From positions 143,073-207,072 of the forward strand of contig CAUYLG010026913.1 in assembly GCA_963573385.1 (NCBI GenBank): a stretch of 64,000 bases of DNA, given 5' to 3'. Shown here in pieces: positions 13,476 to 27,465 of the stretch. A model generated the notes under the pieces. The model had not been told where the DNA came from. It searched no databases and was given only the letters and a program-made list of their open reading frames with translations. The stretch is from Cacajao melanocephalus. Taxonomy: Eukaryota > Chordata > Mammalia > Primates > Pitheciidae. Both the position numbers and the translations under genes were made by a program. Numbering within the stretch: the first letter of the stretch is position 1; each line of letters opens with the position of its first letter.

Positions 13476-13701
13476 GGTAACAAGGAGGGAATCCTTAAAC
13501 ATGGCATAGCAAACCTCTGCCAGGCAGAGCTAGAGTCTGGACAGGAAAAAACACATTTCAGTGTGATGAGGGAGGAGTGCACAACTCCGCCTGGGCCATG
13601 ACTTACCTTCAGAAGATGAGATGAGAGAACGGCCCTAGACAGGCGGGGTTGTCTTCAAGAGAACAGGGATTTACAATCACCATAAAAGGATATTGGGCTA
13701 C

Positions 13702-13772
13702 CAGGGCTGGGCAAAGCTGGGTATTTGGCATAAAAACACAGTGCATCATAATAAAGTCATTTAAAACAGAAT
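13702..13772 (-). CDS. RAPGEF4: RAPGEF4 exon K: REM domain, second segment
   Basis: This 71-nt exon encodes about residues 527-550: [20 protein letters not shown] then CPAL. It is the next part of the REM domain, a helix followed by the Met-Pro-Asn loop. The acceptor is ttctag|ATTCTG. The donor CTG|gtagcc is weak at positions +5 and +6. I chose it because the protein I expect continues Val-Ala-His-Tyr from the next exon. A second in-frame donor lies 21 nt further into the intron (ATG|gtgatt). The next exon was not found down to base 1, so the following intron exceeds 13.7 kb. Confidence 0.88.
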
Positions 13773-14261
13773 CTAGAAGGGGGAAAAACAAGAAAGGAAA
13801 TTAAGTTACTGCGGAAATCTTTAGGAAAGCAAGAGTATCTATTCACTTGTTCTTGGCCATTGGTTCTAAGACATTGGTTTGGGGTATGAGTTCACGTTAC
13901 ACGAAAACATTTCCTATAAATAATGGTGTTGACAGAGACTGAGATCAAAATCAGTTTCTTAGGACAAGAGACAAAAAGTATAATACTTTAAAAAGAGACA
14001 TCCTTGTACAAATGGCACTAGGTACCTTAGTCACCAAAAATTTTGAAATCTGTATACTTAAAGGGTCACACGTGGGCAGTACCATGCATGCAGAACTAAC
14101 ACATGGTCATTTCTTTATCTATACCATATTTGTTTTTTTCAAAATCTTTTCTCTTTTATCTCTTTTTCACCTCCTATTTCCAGAAGGAGCAATGAAAGGT
14201 GGGGGTGGGCAATAGAATTACAGAATCAGGAGGTGGTAAGAGCAGAGAATTGGTGAGGGGA

Positions 14262-14371
14262 GAAAAAAGCAGCAGAAAGAAAGAAAGAGAGAGAAAGAAA
14301 GAAAAGAAAGAAGGAAAGAAGGAAAGAGAGAGAAAGAAAAAAGAAAAAAGAAAAGAAAGAAAGAGAAAACA
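14262..14371. repeat. Polypurine (GA-rich) low-complexity tract
   Basis: It contains almost only a and g for about 110 bp, with gaaa and gaga units. Open frames across it on both strands are low-complexity artefacts. Confidence 0.95.
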
Positions 14372-16526
14372 AGATGAAGGCTGTGAGCAACAACTAGAGC
14401 AAAACAAAAGCTAACAAAAGAGAAGCTGGTGGACTGTCCTATATATGAAGCTATTTTGTAGGAAGGGAAGCAGGGATTTGGCAAGGGAAGTAAGGCAGGC
14501 CCCCAAAATAAGCTTCATTTACTTCGTCATTTAATTTGATGCTGGTTCTTCATTGCAGACAATACACTCTAGCTAGCTAGATGGAAAAGCTCATGAAGGC
14601 AAAACTAAAAACCTCAGGACTACGCCCATCAGAACTTGGAACCCGAGATGCCATGGACATTTCCAGGGAAAACATGAAATACACTGGCTGAGATTGTGAT
14701 GCTTATCTTAAATAGAAAATGGGGAGAAATATGTACATTTGAATGCTATAAATTAGACTGCCAAATGTGGCCCATGTTTTTAATGAACTTTTATTGGCGA
14801 AGTCTGAGTCAGTGACTAAAGGTTTAACCACTATACTCATTTAAATATAACCGATGAGTGTAATGCCAAGCTGTCACAACTCAGTGTCACCAGGTCTTCA
14901 GTCACATTATATATACTGAGCCGGAGAAGACTCAGAGAAGGTGCCAGACAGAGGCTGCATGGAACTATTTTTTTTTTTTACGTACCAAAGGACTTTAGCT
15001 TGCTTGAGCTTAACATCTAGCGCCATCTTGATATGTTTTATATATTCTCTGAGAATAGAGGAGGTAATACTTGCTTATATGCACCCAGGAGGCTGTATTA
15101 TCTAGTAGTTTGAAATTTGCTAAAGCAGAGACTTGACGTGTGTGCTCCGAGGCTGGGGAAGTGGTCAGTTAACATGGCCAACCACTCAGCTCCCATCTCA
15201 GCATGGCTTTCCTGCTCTCTCCTCATATGTAGCAATTCTGTCTGGCACTTTCTCTGCTTCTTCTCAGTATGATACTGAAGGTGACTGGTGACACTGAGTG
15301 ATGACAGCTTGGGATTACACTCATCACTCATATTTAAATTAGAATAATGGTTAAACATTTAGTCACTGCTTCAAACTTTGCCAATGTAAGTTCATCAAAA
15401 ACATGAATACTGGAAGTCTAATTTATAGAGTTAAAATTTGCTTAAGAATAAATTTAAAACAATCATTTCCTACTAGAAAAAGATTTACTAAGTCACTCAA
15501 TGACTAATGCTGGTTTTAAAAGTAAAAATCTAAGAACTAATGGGTCTCAGGTAGAAAACAGATTTTTGGGAAATTAAGAGAGTATAGTGTCAAATTCAGC
15601 AGTGTGCATTTTTATAATGTAAACAAGTTTCAGGGTAACTCTGACCTTTCTCACTGTATTGTAAATCCATAAATGCCAAGGGTCTCCCACTCCAGTATAT
15701 ACACAAATGTCCTGGACCTACCCTATGATTATTTAGTGTCCAGGATAGTAGGGGGGCACATCTGTATTTTTCATTTATGAGAAAGATACTGATTTGTTCT
15801 TTATCTCCAAAGGCATAAACATTGCTTGTAAGAAAAAAACATCAGGGAAAACCGCAGGGAATAAAGTTCAGTATTAAATTATGACGCTAGCCTAGTCTCT
15901 ACCATCAAAAACGGAAGGGTCAAGAATTATATCCCACATGCCAGTCTTAGAATACCCTGATTTCTAGGCTTCAATTTTTTTGATGAAGAAGAAATAAGCA
16001 GGCTACTCTGGACACATGGCCTATGGGTTAGCCCTGCTTTGCAAGGAACATTAATTTTAAAAAACCGAAAAACAACACTAAACAAAAGAAGCAGAAGCCG
16101 CAGCAATAATCCAATCCCCATCTCTTTTAGAGGTGACTTGAAAGGAAGGTTATACTTGCCTTTCATGGGTAGTATAAAGATCTCCTAGCTCTTTCCTTAG
16201 ATGTCATCGTCTCTAATGCACCAGAATCTTTCTTTTGAGTAAATACTTAAGTAAGTATTTAGATGCTGATTCTTGCATTATGTAATCATATATTCTGGCC
16301 AAACAGTTAATCAGAGGGAAAAAAAATCAGCTACATTTTTTTTCCTGCCCCATGGTCCTGGAAATTTGGTTTATTTGAGGTTATATACAGCTCTTGGAAG
16401 CTATCCTCACACCTGGTTCTTCAACGGTTTCTCCATCCTAGACATGCAGTAACCTTTCTCCAGTAAAGCTCTTACCACGTTCTTCTTGCTCAGACATCTT
16501 CAACCACTTCCCAGTGCTTGACTTTA

Positions 16527-16668
16527 CTTTTTTGTTGTTGTTGCCCAAGCTGGAGTGCAGTGGCATGATCACAGCTCACTGTAGCCTCAAACTCCTGGGC
16601 TCCAGTGATCCTCCCACCTTGGTCCCCAAAGTGCTGAGATTACAGGCATGAGCCACTGCATCCAGCTG
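16527..16668 (-). mobile_element. Alu monomer or internally deleted Alu
   Basis: The element goes from tgcccaagctggagtgcagtg straight to ccaaagtgctgagattacag and gagccactgc, without the second-monomer middle. It is either a free Alu monomer or a deleted Alu. It lies inside an L2. Confidence 0.85.
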
Positions 16669-16801
16669 GCTTTACACTTAAGACTCTCTAAGATCTATAC
16701 CCCAATTCTTAAACCTTTCCTTCCTTTTCCAGCTTACGTATACAATAATCCAGCAAAGATCAGACCACTCACTCTTTCCTGTCTAATATTGTCAGTGCTA
16801 A

Positions 16802-17135
<334 letters not shown>

Positions 17136-17867
17136 CTCCATGATACTTTTCCAGATCCCTCAACCAGTCAGTGCCCCTGAAACACTAACCACATTCTGCC
17201 TTATATTCAAGTTATGTGTAAATTCCTTTATGTCTTCTAACAGATTATAAACTTCCTGAAGGCAGGAGGATGATTCCTTGTTCACATTGGTTAGTCCAAA
17301 GCATCTATCTTAGTGTCTGCCCAACAAGATATTCAACAAATATTGAGCTGAGAATAATTGGCCTGGAGCCAGTGATCCTGACAATGATAACTACTATACC
17401 CTAATTAATTTGCTACATAACGAACCTCAGGTAATCTATGTATAATATGAGAAAATGGAACGAGGAGATAAAATAAGAAACTCAGTGGTAAAATACCTTT
17501 AGGAGGTATATAATAATAATGATATCTTCACCTTGAGTATGTAGCAAAGGTCAATGATAGAAATGGATTTTGAACTAAGTTTTTGAGATAAATCTCTGAA
17601 CTTCTTTTAGTGAGAAACGCTCTTTTATAGAGCTCAATGTGCTTAAAATATTAACCCATGACATTATTCTGAGAGACAGGCAGTAGCATAGGATTAAAAA
17701 AAAAAAACACATTGCATGTGTGGACTGTTTCAAAGTCATATACAAGATGGTAACAAAGGTGGAACACAATTTTATAACTCTGAACACTCAGTTCACTGGT
17801 GAGATTTGTTTTATTCACCCTAGAATATCTGTGTCCTAGGGTAACAAGACTGATTCGCTATAAGCAG

Positions 17868-18362
17868 ATGTTATGTGTTGACTTGTATCCCCCCAAAAAG
17901 ATATGTTGAAGAATTAACTTCCGCTATCTCACAATATAACTATCTTTGGAAACAGGGTCTTTGCAGGTGAGGTCAAGTTCAGGTGAGGTCCTTAACATGG
18001 GCCTTAATCCAATAATCCTTTATAAGGACTAGTATTCTTATAAAAAGGGGTAACCTTGGACATAGAGACAGACATGCACAGAGGGAAGGCTATGTGAAGT
18101 CACAGGGAGAATGCTGCGTGAACATGAGGGTATAGATCCGGATGATGCATCTACAAGCCACAGGATGCCAAAGATAGCCTGCAAACCACGGGAGGCTAGG
18201 GGACAGGCATGGAACAGATTCTCCTTCATAGCTCTCAAAAGAAACCAACCCAACTATCACCTTCAGCTAAGACTTCTAGCCTCTGGAACTGTAGATAATA
18301 CAATTGTGTCGCTTGAGCTACCCATTTTGTGGTAGTTTTTTAGGGCAGCTCTAGTAAACGAA
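17868..18362 (+). mobile_element. Old LTR, MLT1-like
   Basis: Diagnostic blocks are present in order: 'ccccccaaaaagatatgttga', 'ggaaacagggtctttgcag', 'gatgcatctacaagcca', 'gcaaaccac', 'gacttctagcctctggaact' and 'ttttttagggcagctctag'. The family name and exact ends are approximate. Confidence 0.65.
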
Positions 18363-18811
18363 TAGTGGAATTTACTTACATTCTAGAACAGCTAGACTCT
18401 ACAACAACCGCAGAGAAAACCATCTTACTCGCAGTTAGAGCACGGCTGTACCTTTTATGTAGGCAGCTTTAAATCCTTCATGGGAATAGGTAGGGTGTAA
18501 ATGATAAACCCAATAGATGCCTATAGAAGGTAGGATTTGAATGATAACTTAAGAGTGAGATGCCTAGGGAAGACAAGTCATAGTATGTATAAATGAGGCT
18601 GAGTCATTTCTAGAGAGCAGTCACAATTGGAGAAGGAAGAGGACAGTCAGAAGGACTGTTCCCTTTCAGGTTACACAGAGATGCTTTTCAAATATCAATA
18701 CACAGAATCCCCTTCCAAAACTGCTTTCATTCACACTGCGAATGAGCTCAGGAATTTTAAACAGTGTTATGCATTGATTTAATGGGCATGCAAACTGTTC
18801 GATGTATATAC

Positions 18812-18900
18812 CTGTTGCTTCATTTAAGCTTGCCTCAAGGCGTACTGTTTCTAGAAAATGCTCTAAAATTTTTTCAGGTGTTCCTGACATCACAGTATAC
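18812..18900 (-). CDS. RAPGEF4: RAPGEF4 exon J: start of REM domain
   Basis: This 89-nt exon encodes about residues 497-527: [20 protein letters not shown] then LEASLNEAT. 'V..GT..KILE.FLE' is the usual opening of a REM/RasGEF-N domain, which stabilises the catalytic helical hairpin of CDC25-type exchange factors and carries part of the EPAC regulatory lid. The acceptor is atccag|GTATAC and the donor ACAG|gtatat. It enters needing one base and leaves one base (G) to start Asp527. Val516 and Ser521 are Ile and Thr in the human protein as I remember it. Confidence 0.96.
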
Positions 18901-20163
18901 CTGGATGAGAAACAAAAATGCCATTAGTTTTTCAAAAGTGGGCAAATCATTAACAAAAAACTTTTTACTTATCTAAGTCTTTTTTTTTTTTTTTGAGATC
19001 CCAGGGACCCATATACTTTTCACGGTAGGACAGACCACGCACCTTGTCAAAGTCACACAAGAAGACAAAAACAAAACAACAACAAAAAAAATCCACAAAG
19101 TGAAGTCGTTACTACAAACACTGTTCTTTTTTCCCTATATGGAAATAAGGTAAACTTCTTGAAGAGCAGCTTTAGTAGGCTGGGAACTGAGAAACTTCAG
19201 TCTTTTTCAAAAGGGGAATAAAAAGGAACATGTAAAACCAGGGCAGTTCAGGTCAGGCAGCGGGAGCTGGTGAGGGAAATGACAGTAAGCTAGGTTATCC
19301 ATATATGGGTTACTCGTAGCAAAACTTCTGTCCCACACTGGATTCCCCTGCCTATTTCTGGAATGCTCTGTCTTTCCCAACTGTACACTGGTATGTTCTT
19401 TGGAAATTCAGCTAATAATAAAATGAGAGAAAGCAAACAAAATCCCAAACACTAATGAGCAAACAAGCAAACCCCAGTAGCATCATAAATGGGAAATAAA
19501 TTAGCAGTAGAAAATCCTTATAATTTATTTCAATGTCAGATATAAACTGACATTGGAAGTTATATTAGACATTATTTCAGAAGATCCTTCCATGGTGTTC
19601 TACAATCAACACAGGAGGATTTATTTTTTAAGTTGCGTGTGAGCTGTTTCAAAATCATACCTAACGCAGTGACAAAACACTACTAAGTGCGTGCTGTAGA
19701 CAAAATACATTCAGATGATCTGGGTGCTTCTCTTCCAAAGCTCAGGCTTTGCTTTTCTACTTGAAATTTCACTTAAAAATAATAGGCAAGTAAAACAACA
19801 ATGAAAATAAAACTGCCTAATGTTCAGAAAGCAGTGATGGAATTCAGCTCTGGTTTCCTTGCCTGTTTGAGACCTTTGAGGTGTGTTGAGATCCCAAGAA
19901 TAACTCTAACATATTATTAAATCTCAGGGTCTTAACCCACAGCCTGAAGGAGTGATAAGCAGGCATTTTAACATATGTGCATGTGAAAATGGTGACAGAA
20001 GCACCCCTGGTATTGAATGAGGTAGCCGATGCAGGCTATTTGAAGGCAGCTGTTAGCTAAGACTGTCCTGTGAGTGCCTGCACAGGACCAGAAGGAAGCT
20101 AAACAGTTAAATCTTTGAGGAAACCTGGCTTTGGAGCTTAGAGGAGGAGAGAAGGGGAATGGC

Positions 20164-20190
<27 letters not shown>
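20164..20190. repeat. 27-base A run
   Basis: An uninterrupted A run follows gagaaggggaatggc. No Alu or L1 body precedes it. Its origin is unknown. Confidence 0.95.
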
Positions 20191-20194
<4 letters not shown>

Positions 20195-20439
20195 ACTTTC
20201 ATCTCAAAAGTCTGAACCCTTTCTCAAAATAGATAAGGTAGAAGACAATGGTTTTTCCTCTTGTGGGCAATGAATATTTGAGGAAAGAAGATGGCACATA
20301 TATATAAGACTTTGAATATTGAAATGGAGAATACTGTTCAATTCATTCAGTAATTCCTGAAATATATGATTCTTTAATAGCACTCACCAGATGAGTTGGA
20401 AAAGGAGTAGCGTAAAGAGCAAGGTCTGTCGAATGTTTA

Positions 20440-20630
20440 CTACGCCCTAGACAGCTAGGTGGGCACTCAATAAGGTCGTCCTGTTTATTCCTGCTAGTTA
20501 AATACTATCTTCATTCTGCAGATGGAGAGACCTCTCAGGAGGGAGAGGCATCATGCCTCAGGTCACAGAGTTAGTAAATGGGAGATCTCTGACATGAGCC
20601 AGGTGTGTCTGGCTTCAGAGAACAAGCATG
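20440..20630 (-). mobile_element. MIR-class SINE
   Basis: 'cattctgcagatggagagac' and 'ggtcacagagttagtaaatg' are reverse MIR blocks. Confidence 0.55.
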
Positions 20631-22959
20631 AGTTTCATGGCACTTTTCTGCTTGTAGAGCAAGACGCTCTAGATGGAGACCAGGTCTAGCTGCCTGGTGC
20701 TTTTTTCAGAACAGGAAATTCTCCATGTAATTAACAACCTTCCTCTAAAGAGGGCTTGTTCTGTTTGTTTCTGAAAACAAGTTTTATTTCAGTAGGAGTA
20801 TGCATACATTGCATAACATGAAAACTGAATGGGGGAAAACGAGTCTGTTACTTTGCGTGGCACCGGGAAGAGGCTGCTGGAAAGTTGCAAGCTCTATAGC
20901 TAGTAACCACATGACTCATACGTCAGTTCGTGAAATGTGTCCCCTTGTCAAAGTTTAATTCTACTAGAAGATTGGCTTCACATTCTGGAATTCTTTGTTT
21001 GGACATCCTTTAGCTAGGGCATTCTCGCTGGTCAAAAGTAATAGAGAGCTGAGTGGCAAGCCAGAGGCCTCACCTCTCTAGAGAGAAAGTGGCCTCTCTA
21101 AGCTCTGCCCACCTGGCCAATTGGAGACCCCCAGAATCTTTCTTTTGCTACCAAAGAGTTCCTCTCACAGTGTAGTTGCCATGACTGCCTTACTGGAGTC
21201 TCTCTTCATAACTCCATAGAGGGCTGTTAGGTGCTGACATTCCCTTAGGGCAGGGAACTCCAAGAGAGAGGGGTCAAGAGCTTCTGGCCAGACACAGCCC
21301 TCTGGGTTCTTGGGGTTCTGGGTTTGGCTGAAACATCATGTGATGGCTTTGTTTCCCCCTGTCCACTGCCAGGCACCTACTGCTTGACCTCTGTTTAAAA
21401 TGAGGTCAGGACCACTTGAAGACCACAAAACACGGCTCTTTTCAGTTTATTTCATGAAAGAGCAACTCTAGTCCAAGTTAAAAGCAAACTCCAATTGGTT
21501 CCATTATATAAGCTGTGAGGTTTTAAACCTCTGACATAAAATATTTTTCTGCAAATGAGGGCACTACAATCTGCTCCTAGGAAAAGGGTGTGGGGAAGGG
21601 GACCCGAAAGAGACTATCTTCCGGCACACAGGATGGAGCTGAGAAATGAGAAAACAGTCTAAGATAAAAGCAACACCGTAACTAAAACAGGAATATGCAT
21701 TTCAAATTCTTTCTTACCAAACCCGTGTAATCACAGAGCAGAAAGACATCTGAAACAGTCAATGACTGAGCGCTCCATGGCATTTATCCTTCATGTCAAA
21801 TGTTGCCTTATTATTGACCTCTTTAATATCACACTCAGAGTTGAGATGCTTAGGTAGAGTTAGGAGGTTTTGAAAGTTAAAAATATACACGTAAACAATT
21901 CTGGGTTTCTCAGGGAAAAAGTGAATCAGAAAAATAACAGGTAGCACCAACATGGTGACCATCTTTGAACTCAAAAAGGATGATTTCCGAGGAGAGGCCC
22001 TAGAGCTTCCTAAATTTTAAGTCCAGCTATGGCCATGGTTGATGCTACATTATCGAAGTCCAGAATATCAGCTCCAGATTTATTTACATGTCCTCTCCCC
22101 TTCAGCTCCGGTCTCATTTGGGAAGGTTCAACATGGAAAATGACCCCTTGAGAGAGCAGCTTTTCATTCTTCAGGGAGATGATCTTGTGTGGTGCATTAA
22201 TTTGTACTCACTGATATTTCTCAAATGGCTCGCTGTGAAATGCATAAGTTTTTGAATTATGGAAGAAATTTGGATTGGAATACAGGACACAAATAAGGAG
22301 ATATAATGGAAAATCAGAGCAGGCCTAAAATAATAAAACATACAGTTTCTCTTTTTTTATCCCTTTTAGTTTGATTTCATAAGAAACCTATATTTGGAGA
22401 ACACCCTGAATGAAAGTCATTGTAACAAGCAAATGCTTTTGATCATTCCCCAATGACATGAAGAAGTGAAGCAAGGGGACCCCAGGGAACCTCTTGATCA
22501 GATGTTTGTAGGTTAAGGAGAATTCTCAAGGCTTGCCTTTTCAGTAAGCACAGTTTCCTGGGACATCTGAAGCATTAGTTTAAAATGCAGATAAAACACT
22601 AGTTATTTAAGGGAACCAAAGAAAATCACTAGAAGCAGTACCAATCTTCACATTAAAAAAAAATGTTTTCATTCTCATCCTCCTTAGTGGGTTGGAAGGA
22701 CAACTGGTAAAAACATTTGGGCAAGAATTTTCAAGAACAGATAGTAGTAAACAATAAATTATAAGAAAATTTCTATGGTAATTTTATAGTTTTGTAAGTG
22801 AAAGGTAGTTTTTTACATAGTCCTTTTGACTCGGCTCTTGATGTGGAGTGGTTTGCAATATGTACTAAATAGTGTTGCATATGTAGTCTTACCTACTATA
22901 TTTTGCTATAGTAAGCTGGCAGGTGGAAGGGGGATAGGCATGTGAAAACTGGTCAAGCT

Positions 22960-23095
22960 GGACTTGAATCCAAGCTTTGCCATTACAAGCTTCGAGACCT
23001 TAGGCAAGTAACTTGTTGCTCTGAGCCTGAATTTCTCCATATTTTAAAAGGTGCTGTAATGTGATAAGAATTCTATAAAATCTGAAAAATATACT
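22960..23095 (+). mobile_element. MIR SINE
   Basis: 'acttgaatccaagctttgcc' and 'ccttaggcaagtaacttgtt' match the MIR core. Confidence 0.6.
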
Positions 23096-24078
23096 ATGGC
23101 TATTTAATAATATTATATTTCTTCCTGCCATCTTTGCAAATACATTGATTCACCCAAATGAAAATGTCTGGCCCTCAGGCTTTTAGTCTAAACAATAAAA
23201 ATTAATCATTTATGGTGAGTGTCTTGATAAAGGGAACACCCCACTTATTTGGCAAACAAAGGAAATTACTTGAGATGTATTCTCCTTCAAAATATTATTG
23301 GGTGACATTTCTTTATAGAATTGGTGTTTTTATTACACTAAGACTGAAACAATCTCCATTTTAAAAACTAGATTCTACAATTTTCTGTGATTTCTTAGGG
23401 CCACATTTTCTATTCTCTGTCTTACCACTCAAATGTTGGTACATTTGATGAAGTCTTATGTAGTAAGTTGCAGCAAAAGCTGGAACTGAACATGGATATA
23501 CTGAAAAAGACTCAAGTTAAACAGGACATCTGAAATATGTGAAGCTAATGCCCTTTTGACATTAGTAGGAATTAGTATGAATGAGGCCAAATGGATGCGT
23601 CTGGGCTGCAATCAATAGACTGTTTTATATTTGAAGTCTGGGTTTCCATCAAAGACGCTCATTCTGATAACAAGAGGAAAACACTTCACACGAAATCCTG
23701 CATACAAAATTCAAATCCCAAAAGTTCTCATCACCCAGGGGCCTTCGGATCCTTTGAGCTGCCTGGCATTGCTGTTCCCATTGTTCTCACACGCCTTCTG
23801 TTCCACAGCTATTACAGTTGAACACTGTATACAAAGAGTGGTTTTTAGAGTAAAGGAATATTCTCTCCAGAATTACTCTAGGCAGCACCAAGCTCAATGC
23901 TGTGACAGAAATGGATACATTATCCTCCACAAGATGTGTGATTAGTCAATAGAGAGGAAAAAAGTCACATACACTGCCATCTTCCACAAAGAAGGAGAAC
24001 ATGCTATTGTAGCAATGATGATACCATGTGAAAAGGTTAATCACAGTCTGGCAATTACAGTGTTGGATGCAAACATAC

Positions 24079-24194
24079 TTTTGCTGAGGCTGTGAGTTTC
24101 CTTGATTAGAAGCTCTGTTCCCTGCTGGGACCTTCTCCAGCACCAAGACATCTTGGTCATGTTCTTTAAGTCTGACTGTGTTCGCCTCCACGTC
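24079..24194 (-). CDS. RAPGEF4: RAPGEF4 exon I: hinge and end of cNBD-B
   Basis: This 116-nt exon encodes about residues 459-497: [20 protein letters not shown], then [18 protein letters not shown]. It is the hinge helix after the cAMP pocket, the first strand of the lid/switchboard, and a Gln/Asn-rich flexible segment ahead of the REM domain. The acceptor is cctgcag|GACGTG. Two GT donors are close together. CAAAA|gtatgt is the one that keeps the frame: two carried bases plus G from exon J give Lys497, then Tyr-Thr-Val. Confidence 0.96.
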
Positions 24195-26423
<2,229 letters not shown>

Positions 26424-26570
26424 CCTCAGGATCCGGTTGAAATCCTCCTTGTCTACTCTTAAGAAATGGCAATTATCTTCTCGCAAGACGATAGAGGCAG
26501 CTCTCGGGGCATCATTCACTAGTGCTAACTTGCCGAAGTCATCTCCTTCGTGCAGGGTGCAGACCACGCC
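26424..26570 (-). CDS. RAPGEF4: RAPGEF4 exon H: cAMP-binding cassette of cNBD-B
   Basis: This 147-nt exon encodes 49 residues (about 410-458), from [20 protein letters not shown] and [12 protein letters not shown] to [14 protein letters not shown]. It holds the phosphate-binding cassette: the Gly of DDFG (Gly422, whose mutation is known to abolish binding at this site), the short helix, and the Pro-Arg-Ala-Ala-Ser segment that grips the cyclic phosphate. Lys450 in VDKED contacts the adenine when the domain closes. The acceptor is atccag|GGCGTG and the donor GAGG|gtgagt. Both ends are phase 0, so skipping would be silent for frame but would remove the cAMP pocket. Confidence 0.97.
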
Positions 26571-26991
26571 CTGGATAGAGTAGAGCATGCAGATGAAGGG
26601 GATGCCTGAAACAGAGCCAACACCCACCGCCTCCTGCCACAAGACCGCAGCCCCTAAAACACTTGATAAATGGGCTGTACCTAGGGATGCCAAAGGGGAT
26701 TAATTCACTAAATTAAATTATGATGTTCACTTTTCTTTCATTGAGTACTATAGTCTGTGGCTTAAAGGTAAACACTATAATCCATAAGGAGACAACCCCA
26801 GAAAGTACAATACTACTTTATGTATAATAACTGAGATAATTTATGATCAAAGATGTAATAATGTCTTTTCTACATCTAGGGACAATGTTGTTGCAAATTT
26901 AATGGTGGCACTACATTGCTAATACTTAGAGACACACTAGTAAATGGAGCGTAATAAAGTTTCAAAAAGAAAAAGATATATATATATATAC
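26571..26991 (-). other. RAPGEF4: Short RAPGEF4 intron between exons G and H
   Basis: This intron is 421 bp. Its 5' end is the AT dinucleotide tract at 26976-26990. The remainder is AT-rich unique-looking sequence without a recognised element. Confidence 0.9.
26976..26990. repeat. AT dinucleotide tract abutting a splice donor
   Basis: Alternating a and t run right up to the AC (26990-26991) that is the GT donor of exon G on the minus strand; the tract's last base (26990) supplies the donor T. Confidence 0.95.
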
Positions 26992-27068
26992 CTTGCCGTA
27001 AATGACTACATTCACTGATCCTTTTAGAATAATGTACCAGGAGGTACCTTCTTCTCCCTGGTTAAACA
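26992..27068 (-). CDS. RAPGEF4: RAPGEF4 exon G: central beta barrel of cNBD-B
   Basis: This 77-nt exon encodes about residues 384-409: [20 protein letters not shown] then VVIYGK. The pattern 'F.QGE.G...Y.IL.G...V' is the conserved cyclic-nucleotide-domain barrel, with strand turns at the glycines. The acceptor is gtctag|TGTTTAA. The donor AAG|gtatat runs straight into an AT dinucleotide tract, which is unusual (see findings). It enters with one base carried over and ends in phase 0. Only 421 bp separate it from exon H. Confidence 0.95.
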
Positions 27069-27465
27069 CTAGACACAAAAAGATGAAAAGACTTATGATA
27101 AGAATAGAAGCACATCAATATAAATTACAGCTTATCAAAACGTCGCTTTAAGTCCCCAGAATAACGCATACGTAAAATACGAGAAACATCACTGGCAAAT
27201 ACTAACTTGTTCAGGTGCCATATTATCTCCTTTTCTATAGAACATGAAAGAAAAAGAAACACTGTGTTCCTTGCTATGCCCTAAAAGATAGGTTTTTAGT
27301 AGATATCAGTTTATCAGCAATCTGTTTCTTAAAGCCATACACATTTCTCCCACAATTCATTAAACCTTATACCATAGAAAAATGGTTCTAAAAAGTAATC
27401 TGACATGTAATGTGACATTTGAAAACATGCAGAGGGGCACTACATATTATTTACATACCTACACA

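Larger units (their letters stand above)
18901..24078 (-). other. RAPGEF4: RAPGEF4 intron between exons I and J
   Basis: This 5,178-bp intron is relatively poor in young repeats: no Alu was seen. It holds a 27-base A run at 20164-20190, a probable MIR at about 20.4-20.6 kb and another at about 23.0 kb. The rest is unassigned. Confidence 0.85.

Noticed and set aside
14174..14484. Lys/Glu-rich and Phe/Ser-rich frames
   Set aside because: They are translations of the polypurine tract on both strands.
23631..23945. 104-codon plus-strand open frame
   Set aside because: No recognisable domain, no supporting splice sites, and a chance length for this amount of sequence.
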